A stretch of DNA of 64,000 nucleotides from Mycolicibacterium peregrinum (GCF_001665785.1 NZ_LZSO01000031.1:434001-498000); one strand, 5' to 3'. Shown: positions 9,193 to 18,376, counted from the stretch's first letter. Numbers and translations are program-made. Notes: a model not told the origin generated them from the letters alone.

Positions 9193-10374
9193 ATGAGCGA
9201 CCGATGGGTACCAGCTGAGGTGGACGCGCTCGATGTTCTTGCCACCGCCAACATGACAGATGTCTGTATCGAGTGCGTCGAGGTGCGATACCTGGGTATT
9301 CCCACCGGGATTCGTCCGTTTCGACTACCGAACGGCCGGCTGACGCCGACGGACATGCCGGTCATGGTGCTCAGGTTGACCGACCGTGAAGGCTTCCAGG
9401 GCTTTTCACTACTCTGGTTTCAGCAGCAAGCCCAGGCCGCGCTGGTCGGGGCCGGGCTGAGCCATCTGTGCGCAGAGGTGACACCTGGGTCCAATCTGGC
9501 GGAACTCGACGCTGGTATCCGGGCTGCGACGAGATTCATCGGGGAGCACGGTGTGATGGCGTTCGCATCTTCCGGCCTTCGGATGGCCGCCGAGGACCTG
9601 GTCTGCCGGCGTCGCGGTGTCGGTTTAGCCGAGTTGATCGGGCGACGGCGTGATCGGGTGCAGCTGTACCAGACGGGGTTGATGCTGCAATCGAGCATCG
9701 ACGAGTTGGTGGCAGAAGCGACAAGCATGTGCGCGCGCGGTGTCCGCGCAATGAAGATGCTGGTCGGCAAGCCGGACCTCGACGAGGATGCGGACCGGAT
9801 TCATGCGGTCCGAGACTGTCTTCCTGCGGATGCGGTGATCATGGTCGATGCTCTGCAACGCTGGGACAACGCGGAAACCGCGCTGCGTGCCGCCGAACGT
9901 TTCGAGCCGTTCGGAATCAAGTGGATCGAGGATCCACTACCGCACGGTGACATGGCCGGTTACCGCGATCTCGCGGAGCGGTGCCCCATCCCCATCGCCA
10001 GCGGCGAGACTTTGTTCGCCCCGGCCGATGTCGACCAACTCGTCGGCGCCGGCGTGCCCTACATCGTCGGAGAACCCGAACGTCTCGGGGGACTTTGGGC
10101 TTGGCTCCACATCGCTGAGAAAGTCCGTGAATCCGGCGCCACGATGCTGCCACATCTGTATCCGCATGTGTCGGCACAGCTGCTGGCGACGCTTCGTCAG
10201 GATGACGTGTGGCTGGAGTACGTGCCCTGGTTCGATCAGCTGGTATCCCAGCAGCTGTCGTTCTCCGCTGACGGGACAATCCATGTGGATTCCGGTCCCG
10301 GAGCCGGGTTCACACCATGTCCCGATGCGCTGGACCGCCTTGCCTCGGGCCCCTGGCGCCGAATCGATCGATGA
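9193..10374 (+). CDS. Enolase-superfamily (mandelate racemase/muconate lactonizing enzyme-like) protein
   Basis: About 393 residues from 9193 (MSDRWVPAE). An upstream GTG at 9100 is in frame, but its extra residues look unrelated to the family and GGAGG at 9176-9180 favours 9193. The three metal ligands are readable: VDALQRW (Asp), WIEDP (Glu) and ASGETLF (Glu). The usual KxK acid/base pair on strand 2 reads MKML, so the second lysine is missing. The conserved Asp before RxGG is replaced by Glu (GEPERLGG), while MLPHLYPH may supply a histidine. A dehydratase or an unassigned activity is therefore more likely than a classical racemase. It lies within the catabolic block. Confidence 0.82.
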   Translation: MSDRWVPAEVDALDVLATANMTDVCIECVEVRYLGIPTGIRPFRLPNGRLTPTDMPVMVLRLTDREGFQGFSLLWFQQQAQAALVGAGLSHLCAEVTPGSNLAELDAGIRAATRFIGEHGVMAFASSGLRMAAEDLVCRRRGVGLAELIGRRRDRVQLYQTGLMLQSSIDELVAEATSMCARGVRAMKMLVGKPDLDEDADRIHAVRDCLPADAVIMVDALQRWDNAETALRAAERFEPFGIKWIEDPLPHGDMAGYRDLAERCPIPIASGETLFAPADVDQLVGAGVPYIVGEPERLGGLWAWLHIAEKVRESGATMLPHLYPHVSAQLLATLRQDDVWLEYVPWFDQLVSQQLSFSADGTIHVDSGPGAGFTPCPDALDRLASGPWRRIDR

Positions 10375-10471
10375 GGGACCGGAGGCGGGCAACCCCTCGG
10401 CCGAGTGATGGTGTCAGACCTACCCGTCCGGCCTGTTGACTGTTCGTCTTCGTAGCCGTGAAATCTTAATT

Positions 10472-10486
10472 ACCAACATAATTGGT
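10472..10486. promoter_or_regulatory. Small inverted repeat upstream of the DUF3263-like gene
   Basis: ACCAA-N5-TTGGT within an unusually AT-rich patch (10461-10500), about 50 bp before the next start. It could be an operator or promoter element; no regulator is assigned. Confidence 0.3.
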
Positions 10487-10534
10487 TCTTTTGGTGCAAT
10501 GCGCTGGATTGATTTCGAGCGACGGAGGGTAGGC

Positions 10535-10840
10535 GTGACTATGGACTGGTTCGACCGGAGGATCGTGCAATACATGCTGCGCTGGCAGCCATTCGGTGGA
10601 CCGCCTGAGGATGAGGTGCTGCCGCGTTTCGGGATGAGCCTGCCTCAATTGCACCGGCGTTTCAACCGGATCGTCAAAAAGATGGAAGCCCAGCGAGACT
10701 CATTGCGATCCGAGGACTTGGCGCTGCTTTCCGCTGTGAATCGAGCCAAGGGTGAGGCTGCAGTCAAGCGTGAACTGGAGTCGATGGCATCGTCGCTGAA
10801 GCTGCCAGTCCCGACTTCCGTCGAGCAGCGTTCCGCGTGA
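10535..10840 (+). CDS. Small DUF3263-like helix-turn-helix protein
   Basis: About 101 residues from the GTG at 10535, placed by GGAGGG at 10524-10529. The N-terminal pattern, an RW-PF segment followed by DEVLPRFGMSLPQLHRRFNRIV, resembles the short mycobacterial DUF3263 family and reads like a helix-turn-helix. The C-terminal half is charged and probably helical. It is 12 bp upstream of DoxX and likely co-transcribed. A second protein with the same pattern (RWAPF...YILPEFGIAPSTFYRR) is encoded at 45246-45557. A DNA-binding role is inferred only. Confidence 0.6.
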   Translation: MTMDWFDRRIVQYMLRWQPFGGPPEDEVLPRFGMSLPQLHRRFNRIVKKMEAQRDSLRSEDLALLSAVNRAKGEAAVKRELESMASSLKLPVPTSVEQRSA

Positions 10841-10852
10841 AAGGACATGCAT

Positions 10853-11392
10853 ATGACCATTTCTGGTGACGTGTCCGGCTACGAGGTGGCGCTCTTGCTA
10901 CTGCGGGCGGTTCTCGGGTTAACGATGGCCGCGCACGGCTGCAACAAGCTCTTCGGCCCCGGTGGCATTGCGGGCACCGCCCGGTGGTTCGACAGCATCG
11001 GCATGTCGCCCGGTGCTTTTCATGCGCGAGTCGCCGCGGGCGCCGAGATCGCCGCCGGGGTGTGCCTGGCGGTCGGATTCCTGATGCCGCTGGCGGCTGC
11101 CGGATTTGTGTCGTTGATGGTGGTGGCGGCGTGGACCGTCCACCGTGGCAACGGATTCTTCGTCACCAAGGATGGGTGGGAGTACAACCTGGTGCTCGCG
11201 GTCGGCGCTTTGTCTGTGGCAGGTACTGGGGCCGGCCGACTCAGCCTGGACTATATGGTGTTTCGCGATACCGCCTTGTGGCCGCTGTTGCATGGATGGG
11301 CGGCCCTGGCGATTGCGGCGACACTGGGAATTGTCGGCAGCTTTGTCCAGCTGGCCGTCTTCTTCCGTCCGCCTCCGCGCGCTTCCACTTGA
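10853..11392 (+). CDS. DoxX family membrane protein
   Basis: About 179 residues with four hydrophobic segments. The DoxX signature follows the first helix: LTMAAHGCNKLFGPGG, then the SIGMSPG segment. The start at 10853 rather than 10847 is chosen because AAGGA at 10841-10845 is 7 bases upstream. DoxX-type proteins are quinone- or redox-linked integral membrane proteins; the substrate here is unknown. It pairs with the small HTH-like gene just upstream. Confidence 0.85.
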   Translation: MTISGDVSGYEVALLLLRAVLGLTMAAHGCNKLFGPGGIAGTARWFDSIGMSPGAFHARVAAGAEIAAGVCLAVGFLMPLAAAGFVSLMVVAAWTVHRGNGFFVTKDGWEYNLVLAVGALSVAGTGAGRLSLDYMVFRDTALWPLLHGWAALAIAATLGIVGSFVQLAVFFRPPPRAST

Positions 11393-11559
11393 TCGGGTCG
11401 TCGCTCGATTCATTTGGAATCCTCTGGACGTGGGGGTGTTTCGGTCGGACGAGCGATGCCGAGACTGGCACAACCGGTACCCGTTCGTAACCTCTGCAGG
11501 ACCTTGACCCTCTCCGAAACCGTTGGCTATAAACGGCAGAGCCGTCAATTGTGACGCGC

Positions 11560-11583
11560 ACAACACTCCGATGCGGGTGTTGT
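11560..11583 (+). promoter_or_regulatory. Hairpin in the 5' region of the PGRS gene
   Basis: ACAACAC (11560-11566) and GTGTTGT (11577-11583) form a 7-bp stem just before the AAGGAGT ribosome site at 11590. It could be an operator or a leader hairpin affecting translation. Confidence 0.3.
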
Positions 11584-11604
11584 TCCATCAAGGAGTTGAG
11601 AGCG

Positions 11605-14475
11605 ATGTCTACGAATCCTGGGCCTACGAGTGAGCTGGATCAATGCGATTCCGCGCAGAACGGGCACCAATCCGGCCACTCGTGTAAGCATCCCGGCGGA
11701 GATCACGCGGTCTCCTCGGTGGTTCGCAGTCCGGCGAGCAGACCGCTTGCGTCGACATCCAGAACTTGGCTTCTGATACCTGAAACCTGGGGTCAATGGC
11801 TGCGTGTCGGTGTGGTCGCCGCGGGAATGGGCCTCGCCCTGACAACCGGGCACGGCATCGCCGCGGCGGACACGTCGTCGGGTGGGTCAGATTCGTCGGG
11901 TGGTTCGTCGTCGGGTGGGTCAGATTCGTCGGGTGGTTCGTCGGGTCGTGGTTCATCCCAATCTGGTTCGTCGCGGCCAACATCCGGTACCGATCGTGGC
12001 GACCGTTCTGACGACACCGGTCGCGGTCGCCGCAGCGTGGCAACCGGTGACCGCGCGGACCGAGATCGAACAGCTGACGATAGCGAGAAGAGCAGTGGCA
12101 ACAAGGGCGCTGAGAAGAAGCGGGGTGTCAGCAAGCGCGTTGACAACAAGCGCGTTGACAACAAGCGCGTTGACAAGCGTGAGGTCAGTAATGAGAGTGA
12201 TGACAACGTCTCGCGCGCAGAGCCCGCCGCGGCGAGAGTGTCTGCGCCGCAGGGGCTGGTCGAGCTGAGCATTGCGCGTACGACTTCGCAATCGGCAGCG
12301 GAATCGGCTGGGGCGGATCCAGCGCTACCGATCACGCCACCTGCCGGCGCACCTGCCTTCGTGTTCGGCGCGGCTCGAGCAGCCGACGAATCGTTGACCG
12401 CACGAGGGGCGGTGCCGTGGTCGGCGGCGTTTGGTGGGCGTTGCGGCCTGATCTGTGACGGAGCCGCGGGGACACAGGCCAACCCGAACGGTGTCGGCGG
12501 CGGCTGGCTGCTGGGCAACGGTGGTGCCGGTTGGTCGAGCACCGTCGCGGGCGTGGACGGCGGACGGGGCGGCGCAGGAGGGTTGTTGGGGGGCAACGGC
12601 GGTGATGGTGGTGCTGGTGGTCTCGGCGCAGGGGGAGGACGCGGCGGCAACGCTGGACTCTTGGGCGGTAACGGTGGCCGAGGCGGCGACGGTGGCAGCG
12701 GGCTCACAGGAGTTGCGGGCGAGTCCGGTGTGAACAACGGCCGCGGTGGTAACGGCGGAGTCGGTGGTGATGGCGGTTCCGGTGGCCGTGCCGGTCTGCT
12801 GTTCGGCTGGGGTGGACGAGGAGGGGATGGCGGTGCTGGAGGTGCTGGTGGTGCCGGAGCGCACGGCACGACTGCGTCGAGCGTTGAAGAGGACGGTGGT
12901 CCAGGTGGTGACGGCGGTAGCGGAGGCACGGGGGGTGTCGGTGGTTCCGGCGGAAACGCCGGTCTGTTCGTCGGTGACGGTGGCAACGGCGGCTCCGGTG
13001 GTGCGGCCGGCATCGGTGGTACCGGTGGATTCGGTGGCACCGGAGGAGCCACCGTTGTCACGCTGGCCGGCGGCCAACTCACGGACAGTGCCGGTGCCGG
13101 TGGCACCGGCGGCTTCGGCGGTGCGGCCGGTTTTGCGGGGCTCGGTGGCGTTGGCGGCACACGCAGCATGTTCGGCCGCGTCGGCTCAAATGGAGCCAAC
13201 GGTGCGAGTGCGTTGGCCGGCGCCGGTGGTGGTCTGGGCGGAAACGGCGGACTCGGCGGACGGTTGCCGTTGATCGACCTGAACTCCGCCACTCCCGCAC
13301 AGGTGGCGCTGGCAGCACTGATGAAGCGGCTGGGGCTGCCGATTCAGCAGGCGACCGGAATTCAGTTGGAGGATGTCAACGGGCTGTTGTTGGGCCCGCT
13401 GAACGCTTACCTGTACAACCCGGTTGTCGGTGAGGCGATCTTCAACGTCGGCAATACGTTCTCCTCGTCGGTCTTGTCCCCTCGGGTCAAGGAGATCGTG
13501 ATCCTCTCGGTCGGAGGCAAGTGGGGGTCGTCCTATGAGCTGTACGCTCATGAGCTCGTCGCCCGCATGGTGGGTGTGCCCGAGGACGCCGTCGTGTCGC
13601 TGGCCAGTGGTCAGCCTCCGGTCGGTCTGACCGGAGACGAACTCGTTGCTGCACAGTTCGTGCAGGAGCTCATTTCGACCTATCGGGTGAGCACGGCAAC
13701 GTACCAAGCGGCCGAGGCGGCGTTCGGTCGCGCCGGTGTCGTCGACATGGTCACTTTGGCGAGTACCTACCTCGGTGTCTCGGCGACACTGAACGCTTTC
13801 AACGTACGTGGACCGAATCCGGCGGCGCCTGCGGTGCTGCCGACGCCGGCGCCCGCCACGCCGGCGTTACCGGACGGCCCGAACGGGTTGGGCGGCAGGT
13901 TGCCGTTGCTGGATCTGGATACCGCCACACCGGCCCAGCTCGAGCTTGCGGCGCGGGTCAAGGCCCTCGCATTACCGATCCAGCAGGCGACGGGTATAGA
14001 GCTGGTGACACCAGATGGGCAGTTGATCGGTCCGCTGAACGCCTATCTGTATAACCCCGTCATTGGCGGAGCGCTGTTCGACGTGGGCAACACGTTCGCA
14101 TCTTCGACGCTGTCCGCCCGCGTGAAAGAGGTTGTCATCCTGTCGGTCGGCGGGCTCTGGGGTTCGGAGTATGAGGTCTGGTCGCATTCGAAGGTGGCCC
14201 GGCTCGCGGGCCTGCCGGAGGAGGCAATCGTTTCGCTGGGCAGCGGTCAGGCTCCGGTCGGGCTCAGTGGCGATGAGCTGATTGCCGCCCAGTTCGTACA
14301 GGAACTGGTGTCGACCTACCGAGTCAGCGATGAGCTGTACTACGCGGCCGAAGCCGCATTCGGACGGGCGGGGCTCGTCGACCTGGTCAATCTGGCCAGC
14401 ACCTATCTCGGCGCCTCGGCGGTGCTGAATGCCTTCGAGATTCCGGTTCCGCACGAGGCGCCCGTCACCGTATAG
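11605..14475 (+). CDS. Exported PGRS-type glycine-rich protein with two C-terminal carboxymuconolactone-decarboxylase-like domains
   Basis: 956 residues, with the start set by AAGGAGT at 11590. The order is: a long hydrophilic N-terminus; a hydrophobic helix at about 66-85 ending GIAAAD, a plausible signal cleavage site; a Ser/Gly stretch; a basic segment with three KRVDN repeats; a PGRS block of Gly-Gly-x repeats (residues about 282-550); then two homologous domains (about 552-732 and 762-948). Each begins LGGRLPLxDL and contains LNAYLYNP and the CMD/AhpD-type pattern YELYAHELVARMVG or YEVWSHSKVARLAG. The protein is likely exported or cell-wall associated. No PE domain is present. The two domains may retain metal or acid-base chemistry, but activity is unproven. 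Confidence 0.85.
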   Translation: MSTNPGPTSELDQCDSAQNGHQSGHSCKHPGGDHAVSSVVRSPASRPLASTSRTWLLIPETWGQWLRVGVVAAGMGLALTTGHGIAAADTSSGGSDSSGGSSSGGSDSSGGSSGRGSSQSGSSRPTSGTDRGDRSDDTGRGRRSVATGDRADRDRTADDSEKSSGNKGAEKKRGVSKRVDNKRVDNKRVDKREVSNESDDNVSRAEPAAARVSAPQGLVELSIARTTSQSAAESAGADPALPITPPAGAPAFVFGAARAADESLTARGAVPWSAAFGGRCGLICDGAAGTQANPNGVGGGWLLGNGGAGWSSTVAGVDGGRGGAGGLLGGNGGDGGAGGLGAGGGRGGNAGLLGGNGGRGGDGGSGLTGVAGESGVNNGRGGNGGVGGDGGSGGRAGLLFGWGGRGGDGGAGGAGGAGAHGTTASSVEEDGGPGGDGGSGGTGGVGGSGGNAGLFVGDGGNGGSGGAAGIGGTGGFGGTGGATVVTLAGGQLTDSAGAGGTGGFGGAAGFAGLGGVGGTRSMFGRVGSNGANGASALAGAGGGLGGNGGLGGRLPLIDLNSATPAQVALAALMKRLGLPIQQATGIQLEDVNGLLLGPLNAYLYNPVVGEAIFNVGNTFSSSVLSPRVKEIVILSVGGKWGSSYELYAHELVARMVGVPEDAVVSLASGQPPVGLTGDELVAAQFVQELISTYRVSTATYQAAEAAFGRAGVVDMVTLASTYLGVSATLNAFNVRGPNPAAPAVLPTPAPATPALPDGPNGLGGRLPLLDLDTATPAQLELAARVKALALPIQQATGIELVTPDGQLIGPLNAYLYNPVIGGALFDVGNTFASSTLSARVKEVVILSVGGLWGSEYEVWSHSKVARLAGLPEEAIVSLGSGQAPVGLSGDELIAAQFVQELVSTYRVSDELYYAAEAAFGRAGLVDLVNLASTYLGASAVLNAFEIPVPHEAPVTV
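11875..11940 (+). repeat. Two exact 33-bp direct repeats in the PGRS gene
   Basis: Positions 11875-11907 and 11908-11940 are identical in sequence and encode the Ser/Gly linker just after the signal segment. They are in frame and probably vary in copy number between strains. Confidence 0.8.
12133..12177 (+). repeat. Three 15-bp tandem repeats encoding KRVDN
   Basis: Unit AAGCGCGTTGACAAC occurs twice exactly and a third time with the last base changed. It gives a basic pentapeptide repeat before the PGRS block. Confidence 0.8.
12450..13257 (+). repeat. PGRS glycine-rich repeat block
   Basis: Degenerate codon-level repeats encode Gly-Gly-x and Gly-Asn-Gly-Gly triplets across roughly 270 residues, the composition known from mycobacterial PGRS proteins. 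It is not a separate gene. The opposite strand is open for 500 codons only because of this composition. Confidence 0.8.
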
Positions 14476-14853
14476 GCCCCCGTTCGCACTCTCGGCGGGG
14501 TGTCTCTCGACTATGGCGGAAGGCGCCCCGTTCGGGCAGCCGGGTCCTTATGCGGGTGGGTCAGCCAGTGGAACTTGCGTGATGGCGCGGTTGAGCCTCG
14601 TGATGATTGCGTTCCACGAGGGTAAGGCCTGGGCACATGGACATCGTGCATCAGACCCTCTGCCTAGCCTCGGCCATTGCTCCGCGCGCCCCGCCGACGC
14701 AAACGGGGACCGATCAGCCTGCCGACCTCAACGGCCCAGCCAACCTTCGCGAAACCAGCGCATCGCGGAAAAGCCGGGCTCACACCCCGGTCGATCAACA
14801 CTGACAGCCGGCCGGAAAGCTAGATCGCGATGCTAGCCAGATCTCCGGGTGGA
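14476..14853. other. Intergenic region without a supportable gene
   Basis: 378 bp between convergent genes. Short open frames (for example near 14607-14804) have no recognisable domain or ribosome site. No clear hairpin was seen. Confidence 0.4.
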
Positions 14854-15540
14854 CTACGCGTAGCCGACCCATCCCCGGAAGTTGAACGCCAGGAAGAAGT
14901 CTGCGACGTCGCTGAATCCGGCCTCCTCGAGGATGGTGCGGTCTTCCTCTGGTGACATGACGGGGACGCCGGATTCGATTGCAACACGAGCCTTCTGCGC
15001 ATCCGCGGGATCGATGCCTGTTGCGACGAGGTATGCCACATGCCGGTCTATCCAGGTCTGTCGTTCAGCCTCATCGCGGTGCGCAATGCTGAGATGCATC
15101 ACGACGAACGGGGCCCCGGGCGTCAGCCGGCGCCGTACCTCGGTCGCTGTACGCAGTCGTTCGTCGGGTGTAAGGAAGTGCAGTGTCAGCAGACTGGTCG
15201 CAGCGTCGAAGAGGCCAAGCGGTGCGTCGTCGATGTATCCGTTGTGCATCGTCACCCGCGACGCGTCTGATCCGAGGGTCTGCACCGCGAGATCCAGCAT
15301 CGCAGCCGATGGGTCGACCGCATCGAAGTTCCACCCTGGGTGAGTCTCCGCGAGTGCCTTCGTCTCCAGTCCTCCGCCGGCTCCCAGCACCAGCACCCTC
15401 GCGTCAGACGGCGCGCGTTCCTCGATGAGGACGCCGACCAGGCGGTGAATGTCGGCCAGAGCGGGCACCATCTGCCCGGCGCGCTTGGCGTACATGGCGA
15501 CGTGGGCGGGATCGTCAAATGGGTTCGGTGGTGTGGTCAC
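14854..15540 (-). CDS. Class I SAM-dependent methyltransferase
   Basis: About 228 residues starting at the GTG at 15540 (MTTPPNPFDDPAHVAMYA). The in-frame ATG at 15639 would add 33 residues that do not look coding. Motif I reads VLVLGAGGGLETKAL near residue 48, motif II FDAVDPSAAML near 74, and the post-motif TSLLTLHFL near 119. This is the Rossmann SAM-binding pattern of UbiE/Methyltransf_25-type enzymes. Nothing in its neighbours (PGRS protein, membrane protein) identifies the methyl acceptor. Confidence 0.8.
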   Translation of the reverse strand: MTTPPNPFDDPAHVAMYAKRAGQMVPALADIHRLVGVLIEERAPSDARVLVLGAGGGLETKALAETHPGWNFDAVDPSAAMLDLAVQTLGSDASRVTMHNGYIDDAPLGLFDAATSLLTLHFLTPDERLRTATEVRRRLTPGAPFVVMHLSIAHRDEAERQTWIDRHVAYLVATGIDPADAQKARVAIESGVPVMSPEEDRTILEEAGFSDVADFFLAFNFRGWVGYA

Positions 15541-15806
15541 GCCACGATGGTGGCCGCCTGGGGTCAAGGGTGGCAAGTAATCTTGCCATCTGGGCAACAT
15601 GCACGTCGTCGCCGAACTTGCTGCGCCGCGGCACCGCACCTCAATGCGTTAGCGCAACGTCGACATCCACGCCTTGGCCCGATCGTGCAACGGCAACCTC
15701 GCTCGACCGTCTGGACCAATCCACCGTTCAAATCCTGGGCGGCATCGGAATCTACTGCGCCAGAATCAACTACTCACGACTGGCCAGGAACCGCCCCGGC
15801 ACCACA

Positions 15807-16493
15807 TTAGGCGCGAGCGGCGGCCTCGGGCGAGTCGCTCGCACCGGTCCCTGTGCTGTGGCGGTCGATGTCTGAGCCGATCTGCCGGTTCGCACGGCGG
15901 ACTGCCCAGTACACCACCACAGACACCGCGCCGAGCAGTGGATAGCCCATGGCGATCCGGGCAACGGCCAGCCAGCCGGTGAAGCCGCCGTCGTAAAGCC
16001 ATTGCTGCACAACGAATCGCGCGGAGAACAACGCCACGAATGCCAGCGTGGCGACGTCGAACGCGTGCAGCGCCACGGTGTCGGCGCGCCATGACCGATC
16101 GGGCCCGGCGCTACGCAGCAGGTTCCATATCACTCCGACCAACGGGCGCCGCACCAAGAGGGATACGGCGAACGCCGCCGCCATCGCCAGACTGAGCCAG
16201 ATTCCAGGCAGGAAGTAGTCTTCGGCGGACCCGGTGTAGTAGGCGATCAGCGCGGCGACGACGACCCCGAGTAGTCCCGATACCGCCGGCTGAACAGGCT
16301 GCTTGCGCAACAGCCGGAGCACGATCAGACCGACGCTGACGCTGACGGATATCACGACCGCGGCGTCCAGACCGGCGATCACGTTCGCGATGACATAGGC
16401 AAACGTGGGCAGGCTGGCGTACACCAGCCCGGACACTCCGCCCACCCGTTCGAGCAACGTTGGTGAATGTCCTTGCCCCGGTCCGTTGGTCAC
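15807..16493 (-). CDS. DUF3159-family integral membrane protein
   Basis: 228 residues with about six hydrophobic segments. The N-terminal LLERVGGVSGLVYASLPT is typical of actinobacterial DUF3159 proteins, and the central RPLVGVIWNLL and GYPLLGAV segments also fit. The GTG start overlaps the stop of the upstream S9 peptidase by four bases (GTGA), so translation is probably coupled. The biochemical role of the family is not known. Confidence 0.85.
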   Translation of the reverse strand: MTNGPGQGHSPTLLERVGGVSGLVYASLPTFAYVIANVIAGLDAAVVISVSVSVGLIVLRLLRKQPVQPAVSGLLGVVVAALIAYYTGSAEDYFLPGIWLSLAMAAAFAVSLLVRRPLVGVIWNLLRSAGPDRSWRADTVALHAFDVATLAFVALFSARFVVQQWLYDGGFTGWLAVARIAMGYPLLGAVSVVVYWAVRRANRQIGSDIDRHSTGTGASDSPEAAARA

Positions 16494-18376
16494 GATTTCC
16501 GTCCATCACCGAGGTGCTCGGCGAGGAAGCGGTCGACGGTCTTGTACATGTCGATCACGTTGTCCGGGTTGATGAATCCGTGCCCCTCGTCGTGTTTGAT
16601 CATGTACTCCACCTCGACTCCGCGGTCGCGCAACGCCTTGACCAGGTTGTCGGATTCGGCCTGGACCACGCGAACATCGTTGGCGCCCTGGATGACCAGC
16701 AGTGGCGTGCGAATCTGATCGACCTTCGTGATCGGCGAACGGGACAGCATGTCGGCCAACTGGTCCGGGTCGTCCGGGTTGCCGACGAACAGGTGCCAGT
16801 TGTTGGCCAGGTGCGGGCGGGCGATCTCGGGTAGCGTCCGCATGAAGTTGCTCAGATCAGAGATGCCGACGTAATCGACTGCGGCAGCGAACACATCGGG
16901 AGTGAAAGTGACGCCGACCAGCGTTGCGTATCCGCCGTAGGAGCCACCGAAGATGGCGATCCGCTCCGGATCCGCATACCCCTGCTCGACGGCCCAGTCC
17001 ACACTGTCGATCAGATCGTCGTGCATCTTGCCGGCGAACTCACCGACCGCGGCCTTGGTGAAGGCCTTGCCGAAGCCCGCCGACCCGCGGAAGTTGACCT
17101 GCAACACCGCATATCCGCGGTTGGCGAGCAGCTGCACCGGCGGGGTGAACATCCAACCGTCCCGCGTCCAGGGCCCGCCGTGCACCAGCAGCACCATCGG
17201 CAGATCCTTCGGCAGCACCCCGACCGGCAGGGTCAGATACCCGTGCAGATCCAGCCCGTCGCGCGAGCGGATGGTGACGGGCTCCATCGCCGCCAGGATC
17301 TCGGGATCCAGCTGCGGATGAGACCCGAACAGCAGCCGGCTGTCCCCGGTGTCGTGGTCGTAGAGGTAGGTCGTCCCGGCTTCGCGGTCATGGGTGAAGC
17401 TGACCACCCAGCGGCGGCCGGTCAGGTCGGAGCTCAGGGCGTTCACGTCGCCATCGGACAGCTTCTCCAGGTTCGCCAGCACCGCCGCGAAGTGCGGGTC
17501 CAGCGGCTGAATCACCTGACGCTCCAACAGGTACCGCACCCCGAGCAGATCGCCGGTGTGCCGGTCCAAGATCAGCGGTTCGGCCAGTGTGGTGAACACG
17601 CTGGCCCGGGTGTCCACGTCGTAGACCGGATGACTGTCGACGTGGGTCTGCTCGCCGGTGATGACGTCGACGCGCACGATGCGGGTCCGGTCGGTGCCGT
17701 CGTTGGAGCCGATCCAGATGCCGGTGCCGTCCGGGGTGACGGTGATCGGGTACAGCCCCATCGTGTAGTCACGGCCGTCGAAGGTGACAATAGAGCGCAG
17801 CGTCTCGGTCCGCGGCTCCCACTGCAACAGCTCCACGTCACCATCGGAAGTCAGTGCGGTGGAAAACAAGTCGCCGTTGCTGCTGGCCCGCCAGCCTGCT
17901 CCCTTGCCGGGGTTCTTCGCCACCATGGTGAGTTCACCGGTGGCGATGTCCAGCTCGTAGGCGTCCATCAGGGTCGGTGTGCGCTTGTTGGAGTACACCA
18001 TCGCCTTGGCCGGATCGCCGAGCAGTTCGTGGGCGGCCATCGCTCCCGGGAACGGGGTCAGATCGACCCCACCGGACTCGGGGTCCTGCGGGTCGGCCCG
18101 GAAGACATGCCAGTTCTCGTCGCCGCCGGTGTCCTGTAGGTAGAGCAGCCAGCGGGAGTCCCTGGTCCACTCGTAGTGAATGATGCTGCGGGTGCTGTCG
18201 GCGGTAACGCGCCGCGGCTCGCCGTCGAGGTCGTCCACGTCCTGGATCCAGATGTTGAGGCGGTCCCGCCACGGCGCCAGGTAAGCGATAAGGGTGCCGT
18301 CGGGTGAGATCGATGCCTGCGCACGGGCGGGCGGCGCGAACAGATCATCGACGGAGAGCAACTCAGGTGGTGGCAT
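16490..18376 (-). CDS. S9 family (prolyl oligopeptidase-type) serine peptidase
   Basis: About 628 residues from 18376 (MPPPELLSVDD). The N-terminal two thirds show repeated beta-propeller-like blades (SPDGTLIAYLAPW, YEWTRDSRWLLYL). The C-terminal alpha/beta hydrolase domain carries HGGPWTRDGW, the nucleophile motif FGGSYGGYAT near residue 477, the acidic residue in GANDVRV near 560 and the histidine in HDEGHGF near 598. All three catalytic residues are therefore present. No signal peptide, so likely cytosolic. It is coupled to the DUF3159 gene and divergent from the MerR gene. Confidence 0.92.
   Translation of the reverse strand: MPPPELLSVDDLFAPPARAQASISPDGTLIAYLAPWRDRLNIWIQDVDDLDGEPRRVTADSTRSIIHYEWTRDSRWLLYLQDTGGDENWHVFRADPQDPESGGVDLTPFPGAMAAHELLGDPAKAMVYSNKRTPTLMDAYELDIATGELTMVAKNPGKGAGWRASSNGDLFSTALTSDGDVELLQWEPRTETLRSIVTFDGRDYTMGLYPITVTPDGTGIWIGSNDGTDRTRIVRVDVITGEQTHVDSHPVYDVDTRASVFTTLAEPLILDRHTGDLLGVRYLLERQVIQPLDPHFAAVLANLEKLSDGDVNALSSDLTGRRWVVSFTHDREAGTTYLYDHDTGDSRLLFGSHPQLDPEILAAMEPVTIRSRDGLDLHGYLTLPVGVLPKDLPMVLLVHGGPWTRDGWMFTPPVQLLANRGYAVLQVNFRGSAGFGKAFTKAAVGEFAGKMHDDLIDSVDWAVEQGYADPERIAIFGGSYGGYATLVGVTFTPDVFAAAVDYVGISDLSNFMRTLPEIARPHLANNWHLFVGNPDDPDQLADMLSRSPITKVDQIRTPLLVIQGANDVRVVQAESDNLVKALRDRGVEVEYMIKHDEGHGFINPDNVIDMYKTVDRFLAEHLGDGRKS

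Noticed and set aside
12450..13257. CRISPR-like repeat array
   Set aside because: The repeats are degenerate, in frame and without spacers; they encode the PGRS block.
11793..13292. 500-codon proline-rich open frame on the minus strand
   Set aside because: It is antisense to the PGRS gene; Gly codons read backwards give Pro, and no start, domain or ribosome site supports it.
15721..15745. tRNA-like T-loop (GTTCAAATC) in an intergenic stretch
   Set aside because: The flanking bases do not form the five-pair T stem, and no anticodon or acceptor stem is visible nearby.
17021..18139. 372-codon plus-strand open frame
   Set aside because: Antisense to the S9 peptidase, whose motifs are complete on the minus strand.
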